Shown here: piece after piece, positions 1 through 12,682 of the stretch | How the letters are laid out: every line of letters starts with the position of its first letter | How positions within the stretch are numbered: the stretch's first letter is position 1 | Assembly: GCA_021613335.1 (NCBI GenBank) | Contig: JAJTWR010000473.1 | Location: 765,001-829,000 of the forward strand | Direction of reading: 5' to 3' | Source: Whitmania pigra | Taxonomy: Eukaryota > Annelida > Clitellata > Hirudinida > Haemopidae | DNA length: 64,000 nt | Made by a program: the position numbers and the translations under genes | Notes under the pieces: generated by a model | Databases searched by the model: none | Told to the model about the DNA's origin: nothing | What the model saw: only the letters and a program-made list of their open reading frames with translations

Positions 1-619
1 ACACAAGTATAACCCAGGACCATCTAAATCGTCTGCGTGGTTTTGTCAAACTCGCACTTAAGCGAGCTCCCTTAACCTCGGAGCCCGCGATTCACAGTAC
101 ATCACCAAACAGTGACAGGGCTGTTCGTAAAAACCCTACTGCCCCTCGGAAAACGTACATGCATTGTGAGCAATAGGGCAAAAACTGGAGACCGTAAACA
201 GCACGCTTCCCGACTCGAGCGACGTAATGGCGGGAAAATATTCTGGAAAAAAGGCGGGAGATTTATTTGGCGCGTTCGTCTGGCTCGGATGCGAAACGGT
301 TTCTTGGAAAGATAAAAACGTAAACTATGTTTTTTTGTTTGGTTGCGTAACATCATGGAAGATTTTAAATCGAGATTGTCGTACATTACATTTTTTTTAT
401 TTATTTTTAAAGGGGATAAAAATGTAACAATTGCATTCATCGATTTGTGTGGTCTGTAAGCGTGGCACGTAGATAGTGTGCTTTCGTGATGTATAATCCC
501 CTGCATACGAGTCTATGTTATTTATTTTCCGCCAGTTAGGTGGAGTTACGCTTAACTTTATTACTTTATTATTGAGTGTTGCTAATTATTTAAGTTTTTT
601 GTTGTTATTTTACCCTTAG
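1..619. other. Gene-free left edge, CpG-containing
   Basis: No convincing coding exon on either strand. The first 300 bases are richer in CpG than most of the window and carry E2F-like motifs (listed separately), so this may be a promoter or 5' region of a gene outside or further right. From about 540 the sequence becomes AT-rich and runs into the ATT array. Confidence 0.5.
229..274. promoter_or_regulatory. Cluster of three E2F-like sites
   Basis: GGCGGGAAA at 229-237, GGCGGGAG at 253-260 and TTTGGCGCG at 266-274 all match the E2F/DP consensus (TTTSSCGC or its complement). Three within 46 bases in an AT-rich genome is notable. No start codon or exon can be tied to them, so the regulated gene is unknown. 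Confidence 0.35.
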
Positions 620-621
620 TT

Positions 622-1105
<484 letters not shown>

Positions 1106-1132
1106 AAATTATTATCATTAATATTATTACAG

Positions 1133-1281
1133 GTGCACAGGACTTCCTACCTGATAGGGATAGTACCTCCTCATTTTACAACTTCAAGCCTCAGTACAAG
1201 GGTCTCTCCTCTGCTGTGTCCAAAGTTCAGAGCTGGATGAAGAAAATCAAGGTGGCGTTTTTGATGACGATGACACCGATG

Positions 1282-1313
<32 letters not shown>

Positions 1314-1355
1314 GATGACGATGATGATAATGATGGTGATGATGGTGATGATGAT

Positions 1356-1386
<31 letters not shown>

Positions 1387-1387
1387 C

Positions 1388-1455
<68 letters not shown>

Positions 1456-1870
1456 AGGGTAGGATGGTAGTTGTGATGATGGTGAGAATGTGGGATGGAA
1501 GTCTATTGCCTGATAAAGCGAGATAACAAAAACATTAAATCATTGACAACATCTTTACCCGTGACCATCACCACCATCACAATCATCATCATCATCATCG
1601 TCGTCGTCGTCGTCATCATCATCATCGACCTCAAAAGGTCAATATGCGCCTTCGCTAATGTTCGTTTTCATCCTACATTACAATCATAGGCCATTTAACT
1701 CCGCCTATGCCGGCAATAAGTTACCATGACGACGAAGAGTCGGGGTGGGGGTACGAGGGCTTACACGAACGATCCTTTAGACGAATGAGAACAATTCGGG
1801 AACCGGTCAGCCGTTAAACCGCCTGTCCACCTACGTCCCTGCTTCGAGATGATTATCAATACCGTGACAA

Positions 1871-1960
<90 letters not shown>

Positions 1961-2010
1961 TCATCATCATCATCATCATCCATCATCATCATCATCTCAT
2001 CATCATCATC

Positions 2011-2075
<65 letters not shown>

Positions 2076-4004
2076 ATCATCATCATCATCATCATCGTCA
2101 TCGTCATCGTCATCGTCATCATCATCATCATCATCATCATCGTCGTCGTCGTCGTCATCATCATCATCATCAACATCGTGGTCGTCATCAAGACTTCGTC
2201 ATAAATGGCTGGTCCATCATACTGAGAGGAAATTATCTGAATATCAGATGGACAACACGTGACAGACGCAACGCATTTATTTTTAATTCGCAAAATTAAT
2301 AACAAAAAAATAAATAGTTACTAACTGTTTATTATTAAAAATGAGTTGAATGTCAATATTAATCAAATCTTCTATTTATTTCCAGAATGTTTCCATAACC
2401 AACGTGCAGACTTTAGAAACGGCATTCAAGCAGAGCCCGTGTTAGTTTATTAATTATAATAAATAATTAAATAATAATAATTATTATTAATAACTCAATT
2501 TCCTAGTCTCTTTGCATAAATTCAAATCCTCTAAATTCACTACCAGCCGATGTACGAACTGGGAGCAACTTTCTGGACAAGTCAGAAAGCCATTCAACCG
2601 TGAAATTCATCCGCGTCACATACACCAGACCGTTCCTAGGGCGAGAGCTGGATGCATTTTCACCTGCAAAGTTTATAGAGGGTCAGATGACCCTAAACTG
2701 CCAACAGGAATCTGTAGACATCGAGGCCCTGGACAATTTGGGCGTGGAAAACATCCCGGTAGATTTCTTCCGAAACAGGAAACCTTCAAAAACTGACGTG
2801 GCTTTTAGTCGCAAAATGGAAGATAAACCCAGACACTACAGGGGATTCTCGTACAAGACGTTTGTTCCAGCACCTGTTAAGGTTGGTCACGGATAATTAA
2901 TGGACATGATCTAATGGTTATGACTTCATCGTTGACGATGGCGGCACGGATTGTAATCCCGTTGCGGGACCATCTTTCTGATTATCTAGTTATACTATGG
3001 ACATTAATAAACAATTATTATTATTAATAATATCATTATCATTATCATCATCGCCATCGCCATGGCCATCATCATCATCAATATTATTATTATTATTAGT
3101 TTAATTAACGACCGCGTTAATATCAAACTTTATTTAATCAACCTGTCAGGTGGCAATGTGCAGCGGAGTGCCTGAATATGAAGGCTTCAACTCGACATTG
3201 GAAAGAGCCAAGATCTGGTTGAAATGCGTCAGTAAGTTCTTAAGGACATTTTCTTAATATGAAATATAAATATATAATTATAAACTCTTTAAATATTCTG
3301 TTGTAGCAAATAAATCCCTCAATTAAAAGAATTAATTATGTAATTTATAGGTCATTGATTGTAAAACATTATTAAATGAAAACTAACTTGTAATGCAGAT
3401 AAAAAAATAATCTTAAACTAAATGAAGTTACTAAATCATATTTTTAATAACTATTATTCATCCATTAAGCCATTTTTAATACTAATATATAGAGTAAAAC
3501 ACCCATTCATTAACTAGCATTATTAATCAATAATTCCAGACAGGCAAATAATAAGCGTGGAATCCCTGAGTCATCCACTGACCAACATCTGGAATGACCA
3601 AGATGGCGGGGAGGCCACAGTCTGCCACGGTGAGTGGACATCCTCGGGCAGGAAAAAGAGGAAGCATCTTGGCAGAAGGAGGAGTCTGGTTTATTTAGTT
3701 AGGTAAGATAAATAATTACTCGGTCATTTAATTTATTTATAATATTACGAAATTAACATTAAAGGATTCACTCCTTAAATTAATTTATTGTTTTTTTTGG
3801 TTTTTTTTTAATAGCTTGCATTGGAGAAACTTGTTTATTACGAATAAATAATCTGATTTTTCTTTCAATAAATTTACCCCTTCAAATTCTTTCCAAATGT
3901 TCAGGGTTTACCTGGACGGATCCTACCAAGAACCCTCAGCCCACCTCATACCCCCGACACCGTTGGTCGAAGAAATTAAGGACTGCGCTTGCACTATAAT
4001 GTAG
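1133..4004 (+). CDS. Unrecognised protein, 3' exons, internally repeated domain
   Basis: I do not recognise the family. Exons seen: 1133-1251, 2386-2438, an exon ending at 2881, 3150-3231, 3540-3702 and 3905-4004 (stop TAG 4002-4004), all with GT/AG borders. Exons 3150-4004 join in frame. The third exon's start is uncertain: acceptors at 2507, 2547 and 2566 are possible and only 2566 keeps phase with 2438. Two halves look homologous: a WMKK helix end followed by ITNVQTLE and later FIRVTYTRP, versus WLKCV, ISVESLS and LVRVYLDGS. A basic stretch (GRKKRKHLGRRR) lies in the second half. The protein ends DCACTIM, a CaaX-like prenylation signal (inference). Upstream exons were not found; the gene is probably incomplete. 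AATAAA lies at 4243. Confidence 0.6.
1264..1452 (+). repeat. (GAT)n/(ATG)n array at an intron start
   Basis: Begins about 12 bases after the donor of the exon ending at 1251 and is interrupted by GACGAT units. It lies in the intron of the unrecognised gene. Confidence 0.9.
1868..2178 (+). repeat. (ATC)n array, about 310 bp
   Basis: Mostly pure ATC with blocks of ATCGTC and GTCGTC; it ends about 200 bases before the exon at 2386. Poly-Ser and poly-Asp frames across it are artefacts. Confidence 0.95.
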
Positions 4005-5499
4005 CTATTTTTCGTGACAAAAATGACAAAATCATTCTACGTTCCGAGGAGATTAACAATGTTTAACTGTTTGTTAATTTGACCAATGCGGTTAAAGCTT
4101 GTTCGTGTATATTCGATATAATTATCATTAATAGTTAAAAAATAGACATCTTTAATGAGTATTGGAAATCCAGTTAAAATCCAGTATTAAATATTTGAAA
4201 AATATTATAAGGATTAGATTAATACCGAGAGCAATTTAAATAAATAAAAAGATAATTTTTTTTTCTGGTTCTCTTATCGACACTTCCTGTCTACATCTAA
4301 ACCTGCTTCATCATTCAGAAAGTTAACGGTGTTTAAAGGTAACATTCTACGAATATGGACAAGCTTTACCATTTAGCCTCTGCAATAAGATGTACACCCT
4401 GCATACTGTGATGCGTAAAATGAATAAAATAATATGAATGAATAAATAAATAAAAGCATGGATTAATTGACTAGAATTAAGTGTTTTTTGTTTAAAACTC
4501 ACGCTGAATGTGTTTGTCTCTTGAATCTTTGAAATGATCGACAATTTGCTCGGTAGGATGATTGACTGCGATAAAAAATACCATTTATGGCTTGTTCGAT
4601 AATAAAAGCAAATAACTGATATTACTGGGGTATTAAAAAACATTACGTTCAAATCATAGTCGAACACTTAATATGGACAGGGAACAAATTCTTCAAGACA
4701 GATTATTGTTCAATATGTAAAATGTTAACATTATAATTTTAGGGCCGCCTTACAAGTAAAACACAAACTATAATTCGGCGCAAACAATAAAATTAATCTT
4801 TTTATTAAGAAAATCTTTTATTGTTATCTTTATTATTGGCTGATCTATTCATCTATGAGTTACTTCTAAAAAATGTTATGTGTTACTGAAATCTGGAGGA
4901 AGTAAGCAAATTGTTCTCATGCCATTTTCAACATTAATAAATGGTTTTAAAATGCTTTCCTAAACCTTATAGAATTACCTGTGCAATGCACATGGGACTA
5001 TACACAGAAAAAAACATGGCACATAGGTAAACTTTTAGTGTTACAAATTACATTTGACCTTCGCTGAAGTTCTATGTAATATGTAATAAGTTCTCTCCGC
5101 CCTGAATCTGAATCGCTCCATTATTCGTTTCTCCATTATCCCGTGTTTAAAATGCATTTAATGACCATCGTTTATAAACAAAAATAAAAAGATATGTATA
5201 ACTTTATTAAAATATCTCATTCATTTCAAACTTATTTGTTTGACTGCAATTAAAATCATCAAGTACTTATAAGGAATAAATTAAATAAAGATTATAAGCT
5301 CACGTGTTTCAGAAACACAACTGCGAACAGTCAAGAAAATAACTAACTTTAGAAAGAACATTTCTGATATTTCTTCGGAACAGATAAAGATTCGATTCTA
5401 CTCATTTAAATCTGGCAATTTTAAACTTATCCAAAAGATGAGTAGACGTGTTTTAGATTTAACAATTCAACTACACATTGCAATCATTTGACTTGAGCA
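4005..5499. other. Intergenic, no gene seen
   Basis: 3' untranslated sequence of the preceding gene to about 4250, then AT-rich DNA with no exon-like frame. The last 200 bases may be diverged flank of the mariner remnant. Confidence 0.5.
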
Positions 5500-6020
5500 A
5501 TAATAAAATTATTATTAATTGTTTGAATTGTTCGAAAATGATACATAAAGACAATCCATTTTTCATCTCCAATGACAATACTTTTTTTTTTATTCCTTTA
5601 AAGGAAACTATTGCAGATTGTTGCCCGCATTGCTTTGTTGTCTGGAGAGAGTTCGTGAGGAACTCACCTACCCTCTCTACACACTTTTCTTCCAATCTTT
5701 TTCAAGTGCTCCAGAACAGTAGACCAATGTGCATCAAGTCTTTGGGACAATGTTCTGATTCTTTGTTGAGGATGTTCTTCCACTGCAGCTCTCAAAAGTT
5801 CATCATCCAAAAGACTTGATCTCCCCGATTAAGGCTCATCAATAAGGTCGAAATTGTCTTCTTTAAATTTCAAAAACCATCTACGGCAGTTTCTGACACT
5901 CACACCTTCTGGACAGACAGCGGTTATGTTTTTCACTGCAGTTGTTAGATTGCTACCTTTGCGGAATTCATACAATATGCAATGACGCATGCGATTCACT
6001 TTGAAACTTTTGTCTTCCAT
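5500..6020 (-). pseudogene. Degenerate mariner transposase, N-terminal half
   Basis: Starting at 6020 on the minus strand, the frame encodes the mariner/SETMAR-type N-terminal helix-turn-helix: RHCILYEFRKGSN, then NCRRWFLKFKEDNFDL and DEP. The same frame continues with SGRSSLLDDELLRA and, further on, HLKKIGRKVCREGR and VPHELSPDNKA, typical of mariner. It is broken by in-frame stops at 5829-5831 (TAA, where the family has Arg), 5664-5666 (TGA, where Trp is expected before VPHEL) and 5598-5600. The first catalytic Asp motif GDEKW survives in a shifted frame at 5556-5570. The second half with the other two acidic residues is missing. No terminal repeats identified. Clearly inactive. Confidence 0.85.
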
Positions 6021-6224
6021 GGGATATAAATATGTTCAAACAGCAATAGATTTAACTAAATGTGAAGTTGAACTGAGTATCCGGATCTGATTTTACCTTG
6101 AAAACATCTGTCTTCTCATGTTAATCTCATGATATAGTTTTAGAAAAGCAGTCAGAACTTTCCGGTACCCTTAATAGTTATCATTATTATTATTTAAATA
6201 ATTTAATAATATTAATGATGTAAT

Positions 6225-6385
6225 AGTAAGTGTCATTATTGTCGATAAAATTAAGAAATACTGTTGCCTTATGTTTGCATTTTTTTTTCAATTTTTAAGA
6301 CAACGATTACAAAAACTAAAAGCGTGCAAAGACATGTAAGCCATTGATGATGTTACAAATATGATAATATTATTAACAATAATGA

Positions 6386-6395
<10 letters not shown>
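6225..6395 (-). repeat. Inverted-repeat arm B next to the AAT array
   Basis: Reverse complement of 926-1105 with a handful of substitutions, joined to the AAT array starting near 6386 in the mirror-image arrangement. Confidence 0.85.
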
Positions 6396-6858
<463 letters not shown>

Positions 6859-6884
6859 ATGAAAAAGACAAAGGCACTAATCTA

Positions 6885-7590
6885 GGTGATTCTGGAAATA
6901 ACTGGTTCGTGGTGAATTAGGTGTACTCAGGTCAGCATTGACTGTGTGCGCCTCTTAGCCACGACTGCAGTCATTTTTAAAGACCGCGAATTTTGCAGCC
7001 AATTGAATCATTGTTTTTAAATCAGGATCAAAATGCTGAACAATGAAAAGAATAATTTCTAGAAATTAATTGCACCGATTCCCGGTCCTATTATTCGAGA
7101 AGCTCAATTTTGCATGCGTTTTATGCACAACCATCGAGAATGCTAGTTCAAGTAAATTTTATTAAACGACAAAATTGAGCTGAATTACTTATTTATCATG
7201 CACTGGTCAAATACTATTCAACCTGAATATTTTGTCTTTTAATTGAAATTCAAAATATTAATTTAAAAATTATAAGTTAATAACAACAAAAGTAACATCA
7301 TAATAAAAAAATAATATTTTATTCAATTAAGCATATAGATACGCTGGCGATTTCTGGCGATTGGAACAACGAATGATTCCTGGTTGATTAAGACACCCAA
7401 AAGAACACCCATCAACTACCCCATATGTGGCATCTACCTGGGACCTCTTCCCAATGGTCAATGGTTTGAAGTTTATTGCCAGGCTGACACTCCTTCTACC
7501 AGATACGTTATCGTCCATCAAATGCCAGCTGATCCGATATCTGGTGGTTATTTGAGTCTCTGTGAATTTCAGATTTTTGGTGATTTTTGA
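6885..7590 (+). pseudogene. Truncated copy of the fucolectin-type gene
   Basis: The stretch 6885-6985 matches the end of exon 3 of the intact gene (GGTGATTCTGGAAATAACTGG is shared) but carries TAG at the position of a Leu codon and further changes. The intron has a recognisable match (7010-7330 against 10145-10485). The last exon, 7336-7590, is almost intact and encodes the same lectin C-terminus (TPINYPICGIYLGP through LSLCEFQIFGDF, then TGA), but a TAG precedes it in the frame expected from the parental splice phase. Exons 1-2 and most of exon 3 are absent, cut off at the AAT array. Not expected to be functional. Confidence 0.8.
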
Positions 7591-7719
7591 CGAACTAGGG
7601 ACATATTATACTATTTTATAATATATTATGTTTCTCAACAGACACTGAATGTACAACTTGCTTTGCTTATGATTTAATAAAAGTTTAAAATAACACCTTT
7701 GAATCACTTTTTGTAGATT

Positions 7720-8130
7720 GTAGATTTATCAATATCAAGTAGAATTTAGATTTTAGGCTTGTAGTAATTTTTAAAAGTCTGTTTTCTCAATGGAACCACT
7801 TTATGCTATAAAAATATTCAACTTCTTGAGTAATCTTTGGAGTATACTGCATTTATTGCAATTAATACACAACAAGATGTGAATGTATCCGCGCTTTACA
7901 CTTTGGCGGACTATTTAAGATGTGAACTTTGACCCGTTTTATTTGTGATTTGTGTACCGAATTCGAGTGGAGATTTGTAGTTGCTTCAAGTGCATTTCTT
8001 TTCCATTATATTAAAAGTTAATCCGCCTTGTTTGGTTGCGAGTTGTCTGCTTTCAAAATCATCATACAAATACAGTAGTAATATCTAGTGAAACTTAACT
8101 AAGTCATTGTAATTAAAATTAATTAAATTA
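7720..8130 (+). repeat. Downstream flank duplicated with the lectin gene
   Basis: 7720-7790 and 7945-8130 match 10858-10930 and 10930-11110 (shared: GTGTACCGAATTCGA, GGAGATTTGTAGTTGCTTCA). About 150 bases at 7795-7945 have no counterpart in the second copy, so one copy gained an insertion or the other lost this part. Confidence 0.75.
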
Positions 8131-8149
8131 AATAATAATTAAAATATTA

Positions 8150-8880
8150 TATGACAACAAAGGGAACGCCCTCCAATAGTTGCGTTAAACAAAGGGTAGA
8201 TCGATTGGAAAGTGCTTTCACATACTGCGCTCGATTAATCTGATAAATACAATTGAAAATTAAAAAAAAAACTTCTACAAAAGTTAGAGGAACAGTTTTG
8301 GGACAATTGACAGGAAATGGCATAAATAACGAAATAATGGATTTGCGTGTTACCAAGCGCTTAATCAAATCTCGACGAAGCCCTCATCGTAATACAGTCC
8401 AGTAAAGTCTTCTCGACGGAATACGTCCGACTGGAAGTGAATAATCTCTCTTTTCCTTGATATTATTCCAGATACGTCTGTGAATTTCAAGTATTTTGGT
8501 GATTTTTTACTGTGAACCTTAGTCGTGACATTATTTTTAATATTATATTATTTTTCCACAGACATCGAATTTACTTTTCTTGCGGTTCAATAAAAATTTA
8601 ATTTAAAGCCTTTGAAACGCTTTAAAAATAATATCTTACAACAAAGAGAACGTATTAGACAAATGGTATATCGAGCAAACAGTGCTCTCATATACTGTTC
8701 GAATATATTCGAAAGCATATGGCTCAAACAAATCTGATAAATAAAAACAATTCAAAAACCTTCTCGAAACAACAAAGAAATAGTTTCGTGACGACTGACA
8801 AAAAATGGCATGAGAAAGTAATAAAATAATGGAATGGCATGTAACCAAGTGCTTAAACAAGTATTCAATATCCGAGGATT
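8150..8880 (+). repeat. Tandem diverged repeat with a third lectin tail
   Basis: 8157-8370 recurs, diverged, at 8636-8860 (GGGAACG/GAGAACG start, ACTG-TCGA middle, ATGGCAT and ACCAAG-GCTTAA end). Between them 8465-8520 is a third remnant of the lectin's last exon (CTGTGAATTTCAAG then TTTTGGTGATTTTT). A further partial unit follows at about 8960-9090. The block is a staircase of partial duplications from the lectin tail. Confidence 0.65.
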
Positions 8881-9163
8881 ATTACCAAACCTATTTATTA
8901 TTTTGCAAAACATCTGTTTTAATGAGGATAATCAAATGCAATTTGAGCTTTTAAAACACGCGGCCAACATAAAAATTAACTAAATAATGGAATGACATGA
9001 TAAGAATGCTTAAGCAAATTATTCAATATTTTTTTAGAGTGTTAAAGGGATGTCAACTGCAATTTGTGCTTTCAAAACCCGCGGCGACCATAAATGCTAT
9101 CTCTTTCTTTGGATGGATGGATGATCTATGGATGGCATGCAGTGCACATCAACTGATTTGATT

Positions 9164-9170
9164 TATAAAG
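9164..9170 (+). promoter_or_regulatory. TATA box of the lectin gene
   Basis: TTTATAAAGG; TATAAAG lies about 80 bases before the ATG, predicting a start site near 9194 and a 5' leader of about 50 bases. No initiator was assigned. Confidence 0.5.
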
Positions 9171-9244
9171 GCAAGTGTCTCACGTCGGTAATATGTGACA
9201 GAAAAATATTTATTAAATTTCGATTTTAAATATTTAATTTAATT

Positions 9245-10741
9245 ATGTATGTTCAAACGATTTTCAGTATATTACTGTTATCATTCTGTGTCTGGGCATT
9301 GGAGAATTCTAGAAAATTTAGAAAAATATATGATTGCAAAGGAAATCCTTGGTGTTCTGACGCTATTCCATTTGACAGTGAAAAAGGCATCGATAGCTAC
9401 AAGCGTTGCTCTATTCATTGCATCAGACGAGCATCTTGCGTCAGTTTCAACTACTGGAGAACCACAAGTTTATGCAAATTATTTGATTTTTTACCTTACA
9501 AAATTAAGGGAAACAATCTTTGCACTCATTACCAGGTATTCAATCAATTGATATTTTTCACTTTTTTATATTATAAAAGTTGTATACATTTTAAGTATTT
9601 CGTGCTTATATGACTAAAAACATTTTTTTTAAATCCCGCAGTCTGATCCAAAAATTCGTTATTTAAAAAGTAAGAAAATTTCTACTTCAACAATTGTTTT
9701 TTTTTTAATTAGAGTATAATCATTATCAATACGGATTTTAAAGGCTTTGAAGCCGTTCCTAATATAAAAACCTTAGAAAACAATTGTATTATAAAAATGC
9801 AGATAATTTTCCATCTAATCAACCATTTGTTTTAAAATATTATGCCACAGATCCATAATTTTAAAAAGTAATTAACTGAAATTGGAACAGCTGAAAACTT
9901 GGCTGTATACCGCCAAACTTGCCAAAGTTCAACGTACTTGATGGGAACAAAACTCTCGTCTTCTTGGTTGGCCGTTGATGGCCTGTTACTAACAAACGGA
10001 AATGCAGGTTTTTGCGCTATTACGAATCAAGGTGATTCTGGAAATAACTGGTTCATGGTGGATTTGGTGTACACTGTCAACATCGTCTACGCGCGCGTCT
10101 TAGCCATAAAGACAAACAATATAATTGAGAGTGAGTTTTGCAGCTAATTAAATTATTGTTTTTAAATCCGGATCAAAATGCTGAGCAATGAAAAGAATAA
10201 TTTCTAGAAATAATTGCACCGATTCCCGGACCTGAAATTCGAGAAGCTCAATTTTGCATGCGTTTTATGCACAACCATCGAGAATGCTCGTTCAAGTAAA
10301 TTATATTAAACGACCAAAATGAGCTGAATTATTTAATTTACTTTTACACTGGTCAATGACCATTCTATATGAATATTTTGTCCTTTAATCTGTTGAATTT
10401 TTAAATATTAATTCAATAATTAAAAGTTAAAAACAACAAGTAAACAAACAATAACAATAATAAAGAATAATAACTTATTCAATTAAGGCATTAGGTACAA
10501 AAATCTTACAATTGGAACAACGAATAATTCCTGGTTGATTAAGACACCCAAAAGAACACCCATCAACTACCCCATATGTGGCATCTACCTGGGACCTCTT
10601 CCCGATGGTCAATGGTTTGAAGTTTATTGCCAGGCTGGCACACCCTCTGCCAGATACGTTATCGTCCATCAAATGCCTGCTCATCCGATATCTGGTGGTT
10701 ATTTGAGTCTCTGTGAATTTCAGGTTTTTGGCGATTTTTGA
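9245..10741 (+). CDS. Secreted PAN/Apple plus fucolectin-type lectin
   Basis: Four exons, 9245-9535, 9642-9669, 9891-10130 and 10488-10741, join in frame to 270 residues. Residues 1-19 are a signal peptide (hydrophobic ILLLSFCVWA). Residues 28-97 hold seven cysteines in a PAN/Apple-like pattern (YDCKGNPWC, RCSIHC, ASCVSFNY, CKLFD, LCTHY). From about 108 comes an F-type (fucolectin/tachylectin-4) domain: NLAVYRQTCQSSTY, LAVDG, NNWFMVDL, then ICGIYLGPLPDGQWFEVYC, RYVIVHQ and the family's LSLCEFQVFG end. The RxDCC part of the fucose-binding motif is not present (the frame reads AIKTNNIIES there), so sugar binding may be altered or lost; this is inference. The exons are small and 28 bases is the shortest. 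AATAAA at 10822. Probably a secreted defence or salivary lectin. Confidence 0.85.
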
Positions 10742-11111
10742 CTGTGAATTTGGGTCGTTAAATTGTCTTTAATAATATATTAATCTTCCCCACAGACATT
10801 GAATTCACTTTTATTGTGATAAATAAAAGTTTAAAATAAAGCTTTTGAAACACTTTTAGTAGATTGTAGATTCATCAATATCAAGTAGAATTTAGATTTT
10901 AGGCTTGTAGTAATTTTCAAAAGTTTGTTTTTTCGTGATTTGTGTACCGAATTCGATTGGAGATTTGTAGTTGCTTCAAGTGCATTTCTTTTCCATTATA
11001 TTAAAAGTCATTCTGTCTTTATTGGTCACGAGTTGTCTGCTTTCAAAATCAACATAGAAATGCAACAGTATTACCTAGTAAAACTCAACTAAGTCATAGG
11101 AATTAAAACTG

Positions 11112-12545
11112 TATATTAAAATAATATCAATAATAATATAAATAAGATTAATAAATGATAGATAATAAATAGGATATAAAAGTTCATGAGGTTGAAGCGA
11201 TTTTTTATCTCCTTTATTTCTTCCAAATATGTTAATTTTTTTAAGGAGGATTAAAAAGTTCCCAAGTAGATGTTCAAAGGTAATATCTAATGATGGATAC
11301 TATTATTATTCCAAACAAAAATCGGGACAGGTCTTTCCGGTACCTCTAATGATACTACCATTTTTTTTTATATTGAACAGAACGAGAAATAAACAATATT
11401 GTGTTCGCATGAATATTGTGGACTACTTTTAGTTGCACTTGACCTAGAATTTGTTTACGTTTCGAGTCGAAGTTGCCCCGAGTTTCATTTCTAATAAGTG
11501 GTCTTGTCTTATTACAATTACGAATTATCTCTCCAGCATTCAATATGCAAATGCAACAAACAACATAAAAAAATTTTTGTGTTTATTTATTTAACCGGTC
11601 GAGGGGCTAATAGCCACTAATACGACCAGCCTCAGCAAAAATGATACAAGTCAACATCGAGCGATGAAAAAGCAGGTTACAGATTAGTCGGTAATTGATA
11701 CAAATTTTGAAAAATCAATCTCGAGGATTAATGCTCTGAAACGGGAGAAAGTGCCAGCAGATAAGAAAATAAGAAAGCCAAAACAGTCTTTTGTACAGTA
11801 TAAAAGCATTTGACTATCACGTGGGAAGGTTCCAAATCTGAGATGATTACCAGCTTCATACGAGCACGGTGTGTTAACCAGGGACTTTTCCGTTGCAAAG
11901 GACTACAATCAAATAAATAAACGGGAAGATGGTAGAAGCTGCAAAAATATTCATTTGAACAATTACTTTGATATCAGAATCAATTAGTTACAACAAGTGT
12001 TACATGGTACGAATTATTAATTGTAAAACAAAATATTTGTATGAGAGTTGTCAGTTTTTTTACGTAATTTTGATTGAGGGTCTTTAGAAGTTTGACATTT
12101 GTTGACAGAGAGAGATCAAAAAATTACTTTTAATTTGTTGACATAATTTATGGGCGGCCATATAATATTTTGAATAAATTTAATAGTGATTCTTGATTTT
12201 GTTCAAATCGTTCTTATAACAGCAGGTGCAAAAAAAAATTTTTAATTCTAAAAAAAATTACTTTAAAATAAGCAAATTATAATTTTGAACAGAAATTACA
12301 GTTATTTGGAATCGTGCTTCTATTGTAATATTTTAATGACGCGTGATGTCTATTTATAGTTGCGGAACATCCGAGCCTTTCAAACATTTTCAAAATTAAA
12401 TTACAATTACGCGGTTTTAAGTTAATTATTAAATTAAATAAAAACTGTTTACAATATTTATTAATAGCAGCAATATTTAAACGACGAAAAAATTTCCTAT
12501 TCAGACGAGCCGATAAAGCAGACATGAGGAGATGAACCGACCTAA
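11112..12545. other. Intergenic, no gene seen
   Basis: AT-rich sequence with short non-conserved frames on both strands. A compact GGCTAATAGCC palindrome lies near 11605 within sequence that could be an old dispersed repeat; no family identified. Confidence 0.45.
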
Positions 12546-12559
12546 ATTCTCGATCGCTT

Positions 12560-12682
12560 ATTGGTCAAAAAAACTCACGCCAGGTGACCGCTATCTTACG
12601 ATGTAAGCAGATAGTTTTGCGGTCAAGTATTGTTTGTCTTTTGCTTATAAAAGGGTTATCCGTTCCTATTGAGAAGGCTTCA
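12560..12682 (+). promoter_or_regulatory. INSIG promoter: CCAAT box, SRE-like site, TATA
   Basis: An inverted CCAAT box (ATTGG at 12560-12564, NF-Y type) is followed 10 bases later by TCACGCCAG (12575-12583), close to the sterol response element consensus, overlapping a CAGGTG E-box; TCACGCCAGGTGA is also an imperfect inverted repeat. A strong TATA box, TATAAAAGG, lies at 12646-12654 and an initiator-like TTCAGTTT near 12682. NF-Y next to SRE is the known arrangement in SREBP-controlled genes, including vertebrate INSIG1. That this leech gene is SREBP-controlled is inference. Confidence 0.6.

Noticed and set aside
102..506. 134-codon minus-strand frame at the left edge
   Set aside because: No recognisable motif, poor codon texture, no partner exon.
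1761..2305. Poly-Asp, poly-Ser and poly-Met frames in the ATC array
   Set aside because: Same repeat artefact; the real exons at 2386 and later use a different reading.
2512..2796. Alternative plus-strand frame over the 2507-2881 exon
   Set aside because: The other frame (FIRVTYTRP, FSPAKFIEG, VPAPVK) joins the next exon and mirrors the second half of the protein.
9851..9868. Extra small exon of the lectin gene after the AG at 9850
   Set aside because: It would introduce a stop; splicing 9669 to 9891 keeps the frame.
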